Source: Alistipes sp. (GTDB lineage: Bacteria > Bacteroidota > Bacteroidia > Bacteroidales > Rikenellaceae). Taken from it: a DNA stretch of 43,406 bases. The stretch lies in contig JAGAMA010000036.1 in assembly GCA_017624955.1 (NCBI GenBank), positions 1-43,406 on the forward strand, read 5' to 3'. The translations under genes and the position numbers were made by a program. Positions 40,670 through 43,406 of the stretch are shown here, in pieces. The notes beneath the pieces were generated by a model that was not told where the DNA came from, made no database searches, and was given only the letters and a program-made list of their open reading frames with translations. Position 1 is the stretch's first letter. Each line of letters begins with the position of its first letter.

Positions 40670-42721
40670 TTATTCTTTAGGAGCTTCTGCATCCGTGGGC
40701 TCTATCTCCACGATGCGAATCGGAACGGCTCTGTGGATTGCCTGCAGCTCCTCTTTGCTCAGTTCGGCCATTTCGCGCCCGAATTTTTCACGCGCGACAT
40801 GGTTGCGGAGTTCATGGTAGAGTTCCGTGAGGGCTGACTGCAACGCCTTGAACTCCTCGAAAGGGGTATCGGGTCTTGTCCGGATCATGATGAATCCTTG
40901 GCTGACGGGGTAGTGCCATACGGAGCCGTCGGGTAGCGGAATCGCCTCTTCGCGTTTGCTCGAAAGCTCACGCACATCGTCCGGGTTTTCGAGGAAGCGG
41001 CGCACTAAGTCGATGACTCCCTCCAGCCCGCGCTTGATAAGGGTTGGCTCATAAGTGCCGGCCAGGTATTTCCCGTTGCGATTGATGCAGATATAGAGTG
41101 CGTTGCACTGTTGAACCTTCGGTTGGGTAATGATGGTGACTCCGTTGGTGGAGTTCTCTTTCGGGGGAAGGAAACGAATGGCCTCTTTGTAGCTGATTCG
41201 ATAGACCCCTGCGGTGCGGGCGGCCTCCTTTACATCGGTCACCCCCTTCATCTTAATATCGGGGTCGCCCGTCAGAACAAGGCCGAACGGCTCGGACTCA
41301 TCGGCAGATTCGCGCAACTCCCGCAGCTTGTCACTCAACGCCTCGTCGTTTTCGATTAACTCGCCATTTAGAAAGCACTGATCCTCCGTAAGCTCGACGT
41401 AGGAGGCGTTACTCTGCATCAGGAAGGAGGGGTCGATCGGTGTGCCGGCTTGGTGTAGCTCGAAATGAAGGTGTACGCCTGTGGTGCGCCCTGTGTTACC
41501 TGCCGTAGCGATCTTTTGACCTGCGCGCACCGTGTCTCCTGCCTCGACCAGCAGTTGATCCAAGTGTGCGTAGCGCGAGGTGTAACCCTCTTTGTGTGTC
41601 AGCTCAATGAGGTTTCCGTAGCCACCCTTATCGGCTGCATAGGTAACCGCGCCATCCGCTACGGCGTAGATGGCTGCCCCTTTCGAGAGGACGATGTCGA
41701 TGCCGGGGTGGGTGGTTGTTTTGCCTGTTACAGGATTTTTGGTCGTCCCGAAACGGCTCATTAAGACCTTACCCGCCGAAGGTCGGTGAAATTGCAGGGT
41801 GGTGCTTTGTGTCCCCTTTTCGGGTGTAGTACCTTCGCGTGCCGTAGCACCAAAAGCTAATACCAATACCGCCATGAGCGGAATAGCTGCGCCGATGCGC
41901 CAGAGCGAACGACGACGAGCAGAAGATTGAGTCATCATAATAAATCGTTTTTTAGTGAATGAATTACTCAACCCGCAGGCTATATCCGGATTATAACCAA
42001 AGAGTTGTTTGAAAATGGTCAAACGGTATTGGGTAATGTCATACCCCTCGGCGAGTACATCGCGGTCGGCTTGGTACTCGTGGATTTCGCTCAAGCGCCG
42101 CTCGGCAAGCCAAAGGAAGGGGTTGAACCAATAGAGGATGCGCAGTAACTCCATGAGGAGTTTATCTGCCGTGTGGTGACGGCGAATGTGTGCCGCCTCG
42201 TGCGCGATGATCTGCTCGCGCTCCAACGGATCGTGCCCCGTGCCGAGAAATATCGTGCGCCAAAACGAGAAGGGACTTTGTATCTCGTTGCTCTCCGCTA
42301 ACGTGTAGCGAGGCGTTACGGTGCAGGTGGCACGGTGACGAAGTCGGACGATTTTCCGAAGGTGGGCGACCAAGAGCACAAAGGCAACCACGACAACAAT
42401 GCCGTAGAGAAGCATTACCGCCTCACTCCACGGAATCTCCCAGCGCACAGCCTCTTCGACGGTTTGCATCGGTTCGGCCATGTCGGCTGCGCTCGTTGTT
42501 GCCGTAGCTGTCTCGAGGATGGGCACGGCGTAGTAGAGCGTCTCGGCAGGGTAGAGGGGGAGTTGCAAGGCCGGAATTACGACCGATGCCACCATCGCCC
42601 CGATTAAATAGCAGCGTGCAGCCGTCAGACTGACCCTTTCGACCACCAACAGGCGATAGAAGAGGAGCAGCAGACCACTGCAAAAGAGCGTTTCGAGTAG
42701 ATAGATCAGCATCGGTTTCAT
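40670..42721 (-). CDS. BlaR1-like M56 membrane protease fused to M23 peptidase and ExbD-like domains
   Basis: This 683-residue protein starts with an M56/BlaR1 N-terminus: four membrane helices (~5-20, 37-55, ~100-122, ~283-300) and a cytoplasmic zinc protease motif HEAAH (His174-His178). Outside the membrane, residues ~320-435 form an M23/LytM domain with HPGID (His338, Asp342) and HLHFE (His417, His419). This would bind or cut peptidoglycan. The C-terminus (~530-683) resembles the periplasmic part of Bacteroidetes ExbD (ICINRNGKYLA … FEEFKALQSALTELYHELRN … MAELSKEEL … IVEIEPTDAEA). No beta-lactamase-like sensor is present. It follows a BlaI gene by 24 bp. The probable role is a cell-wall-stress sensor that cleaves BlaI. 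Confidence 0.88.
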   Translation of the reverse strand: MKPMLIYLLETLFCSGLLLLFYRLLVVERVSLTAARCYLIGAMVASVVIPALQLPLYPAETLYYAVPILETATATTSAADMAEPMQTVEEAVRWEIPWSEAVMLLYGIVVVVAFVLLVAHLRKIVRLRHRATCTVTPRYTLAESNEIQSPFSFWRTIFLGTGHDPLEREQIIAHEAAHIRRHHTADKLLMELLRILYWFNPFLWLAERRLSEIHEYQADRDVLAEGYDITQYRLTIFKQLFGYNPDIACGLSNSFTKKRFIMMTQSSARRRSLWRIGAAIPLMAVLVLAFGATAREGTTPEKGTQSTTLQFHRPSAGKVLMSRFGTTKNPVTGKTTTHPGIDIVLSKGAAIYAVADGAVTYAADKGGYGNLIELTHKEGYTSRYAHLDQLLVEAGDTVRAGQKIATAGNTGRTTGVHLHFELHQAGTPIDPSFLMQSNASYVELTEDQCFLNGELIENDEALSDKLRELRESADESEPFGLVLTGDPDIKMKGVTDVKEAARTAGVYRISYKEAIRFLPPKENSTNGVTIITQPKVQQCNALYICINRNGKYLAGTYEPTLIKRGLEGVIDLVRRFLENPDDVRELSSKREEAIPLPDGSVWHYPVSQGFIMIRTRPDTPFEEFKALQSALTELYHELRNHVAREKFGREMAELSKEELQAIHRAVPIRIVEIEPTDAEAPKE

Positions 42722-42745
42722 GGTTGTCGGCTTTTGTCGTTGAGG

Positions 42746-43138
42746 CTATTTGCGCTTGCTGAGCATCTTTAAGATTTCGTCCGTCTCCTCCACGGAGATC
42801 GATTTGTTATCCGAAAAGAAGCTCACAAGGCGCGAAAGCGACCCATCGAAAAAGTTGTTCAGTACCCCCTTCATGTAACGCGAGGTGTACTCCTCCTTCG
42901 AGACCGTGGGGAAGTACTCATGGGTCTTGCCATAGGCCTTGTGATCGACAAAGCCCTTCTTCTCGAGGATGCGGACGATGGTCGATACGGTGTTGTAGGC
43001 GGGACGAGGCTCCTCGAACTCCTCCAAAAAATCGTGTACCACGCCTCGCCCCTTGCGCCAGAGGATCTGCATCACCTCCAGCTCGGCACGGGTCAGCTCT
43101 TGCGGCCGCTCGGTGCGTTTTGTTTGTTGTTCTACCAT
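42746..43138 (-). CDS. BlaI/MecI-family transcriptional repressor
   Basis: This 130-residue winged-helix repressor reads LTRAELEVMQILWRKG (first helix), then RPAYNTVSTIVRILEKKGFVDH (recognition helix and wing, shown in part) and YGKTHEYFPTVSKEEY. A C-terminal dimerisation helix includes MKGVLNNFFDGSLSRLVSFF, where BlaI-type proteins are cut by their partner protease. It is the first gene of an operon with a BlaR1-like sensor. It likely represses its own promoter through the dyad at 43177-43203. Confidence 0.92.
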   Translation of the reverse strand: MVEQQTKRTERPQELTRAELEVMQILWRKGRGVVHDFLEEFEEPRPAYNTVSTIVRILEKKGFVDHKAYGKTHEYFPTVSKEEYTSRYMKGVLNNFFDGSLSRLVSFFSDNKSISVEETDEILKMLSKRK

Positions 43139-43169
43139 AAAAAGTTTGTTTAAGTTTGTTTTCCGAAGG

Positions 43170-43200
43170 CAAATATATAACTATTATCTTAGTTATGCAA
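43170..43200 (-). promoter_or_regulatory. Promoter of the blaI-blaR1-like operon
   Basis: On the minus strand TTG (43200-43198), a 20-bp spacer and TATATTTG (43177-43170) match the Bacteroidetes promoter, about 32 nt before the BlaI ATG. Confidence 0.6.
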
Positions 43201-43203
43201 CTA
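43177..43203. promoter_or_regulatory. Candidate BlaI operator (overlapping dyads)
   Basis: ATAACTA-TTATCT-TAGTTAT (43177-43196) is a perfect 7-bp inverted repeat lying between the -33 and -7 elements. A second dyad, TAGTT-ATGC-AACTA (43190-43203), shares one arm and covers the -33 element. A dimeric BlaI bound there would block RNA polymerase. Binding is inferred from position. Confidence 0.55.
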
Positions 43204-43267
43204 TTTTTATATTTTAACTAAAGTTTTAGGTAATTTTTGGATACCTATTTTATATAAGATGGAAATA

Positions 43268-43406
43268 CACTACTGTCCCATTAAAATTTGGGAATGTTCT
43301 TTGAAATTATTGAAATATAGTTAGTTGCAGAGATTTTTCGGGCGCAACGATTTGAAATTATAAATTTGCAGTCATATAACTATTGACCGCAATGAATAAG
43401 GACAAA
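43268..43406 (+). mobile_element. 5' end of an insertion sequence (right copy)
   Basis: Bases 43268-43404 are the exact reverse complement of 1-137, and two further element bases follow. The IS end lies 68 bp upstream of the BlaI promoter. The transposase start codon at 43392 reads out of the window. Target-site duplications cannot be seen because the rest of each IS is outside. Confidence 0.75.
43392..43406 (+). CDS. Partial transposase, first five codons (right copy)
   Basis: ATG at 43392 starts M-N-K-D-K before the window ends. This matches the usual N-terminus of DUF4372-type IS4 transposases in Bacteroidales, but five residues are only suggestive. Confidence 0.45.

Noticed and set aside
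42746-43138. Beta-lactam resistance operon (BlaI/BlaR1 with a beta-lactamase)
   Set aside because: No beta-lactamase or penicillin-binding sensor domain is present. The BlaR1-like protein has M23 and ExbD-like parts instead, so antibiotic resistance is not supported.
1-43406. Composite transposon formed by the two inverted IS ends
   Set aside because: The cargo contains core metabolism genes and several independent operons with uniform composition. Assembly breaking at a repeated IS is simpler. No target duplications can be seen.
1-43406. tRNA or rRNA genes
   Set aside because: No cloverleaf-like stretch with a GTTCRANYC T-loop, and no rRNA-like sequence, was recognised in the intergenic regions by eye.

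Overview
The window looks like a chromosomal contig from a gut Bacteroidales organism, most likely Alistipes or another Rikenellaceae. The reasons are SusC/SusD-type genes, many Bacteroidetes promoters (TTG, 19-20 bp, TAnnTTTG), intrinsic hairpin terminators, GC-rich genes that use TCG for serine almost exclusively, and a KtrAB/PFOR/PurC gene complement typical of an anaerobic Bacteroidales. The genus call is inference. Both ends carry the same 137-bp sequence in inverted orientation (1-137 and 43268-43404). Each copy ends outward at a start codon beginning MNKD(K), which looks like the 5' end of an IS4/DUF4372-type transposase, so the contig probably stops at two copies of one multicopy insertion sequence.

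Left part (about 0.2-8.9 kb). A small outer-membrane beta-barrel gene reads rightward. Everything after it reads leftward: a SEL1/YgjP-like metallopeptidase, purC, a potassium uptake pair (ktrA-like, and a trkH/ktrB gene broken by a 7-G run), and an operon of LytS-like histidine kinase, LytTR response regulator and CE1-type esterase.

Centre (9.0-29.3 kb). A large starch-utilisation (Sus) locus reads rightward: an MFS sugar transporter, SusC, SusD, a SusE-like lipoprotein, an unusually long SusF-like lipoprotein with seven tandem starch-binding-type modules, a SusG-like GH13 amylase with a BACON domain and an inserted CBM58-like segment, a GH53 endo-galactanase-type enzyme, two more GH13 enzymes and a SusA-like neopullulanase. 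No SusR gene is present. Instead the divergent LytS/LytTR operon lies directly upstream, and three 9-bp direct repeats with an exact 21-bp period sit just before the transporter promoter. That geometry matches LytTR-family binding sites and suggests a different regulator for this locus. Hairpins between susE and susF, between susF and susG, and before the susA-like gene could grade expression along the operon.

Right part (29.4-43.2 kb). This holds a dolichol-phosphate-mannose-synthase-like GT2, an AsmA-family protein, an M16 peptidase pair (one active and one inactive subunit), a TlpA/DUF4369 thioredoxin lipoprotein, a 1174-residue pyruvate:ferredoxin oxidoreductase, and a BlaI/BlaR1-type pair. 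The BlaR1-like protein is fused to an M23 (LytM) peptidase domain and an ExbD-like C-terminus. A dyad suited to BlaI lies inside its promoter.

Most genes are ordinary for the group. The points most worth checking are the 21-bp iterons, the seven-module SusF, the M56-M23-ExbD fusion, the poly-G frameshift in trkH, and the operon-internal terminators.
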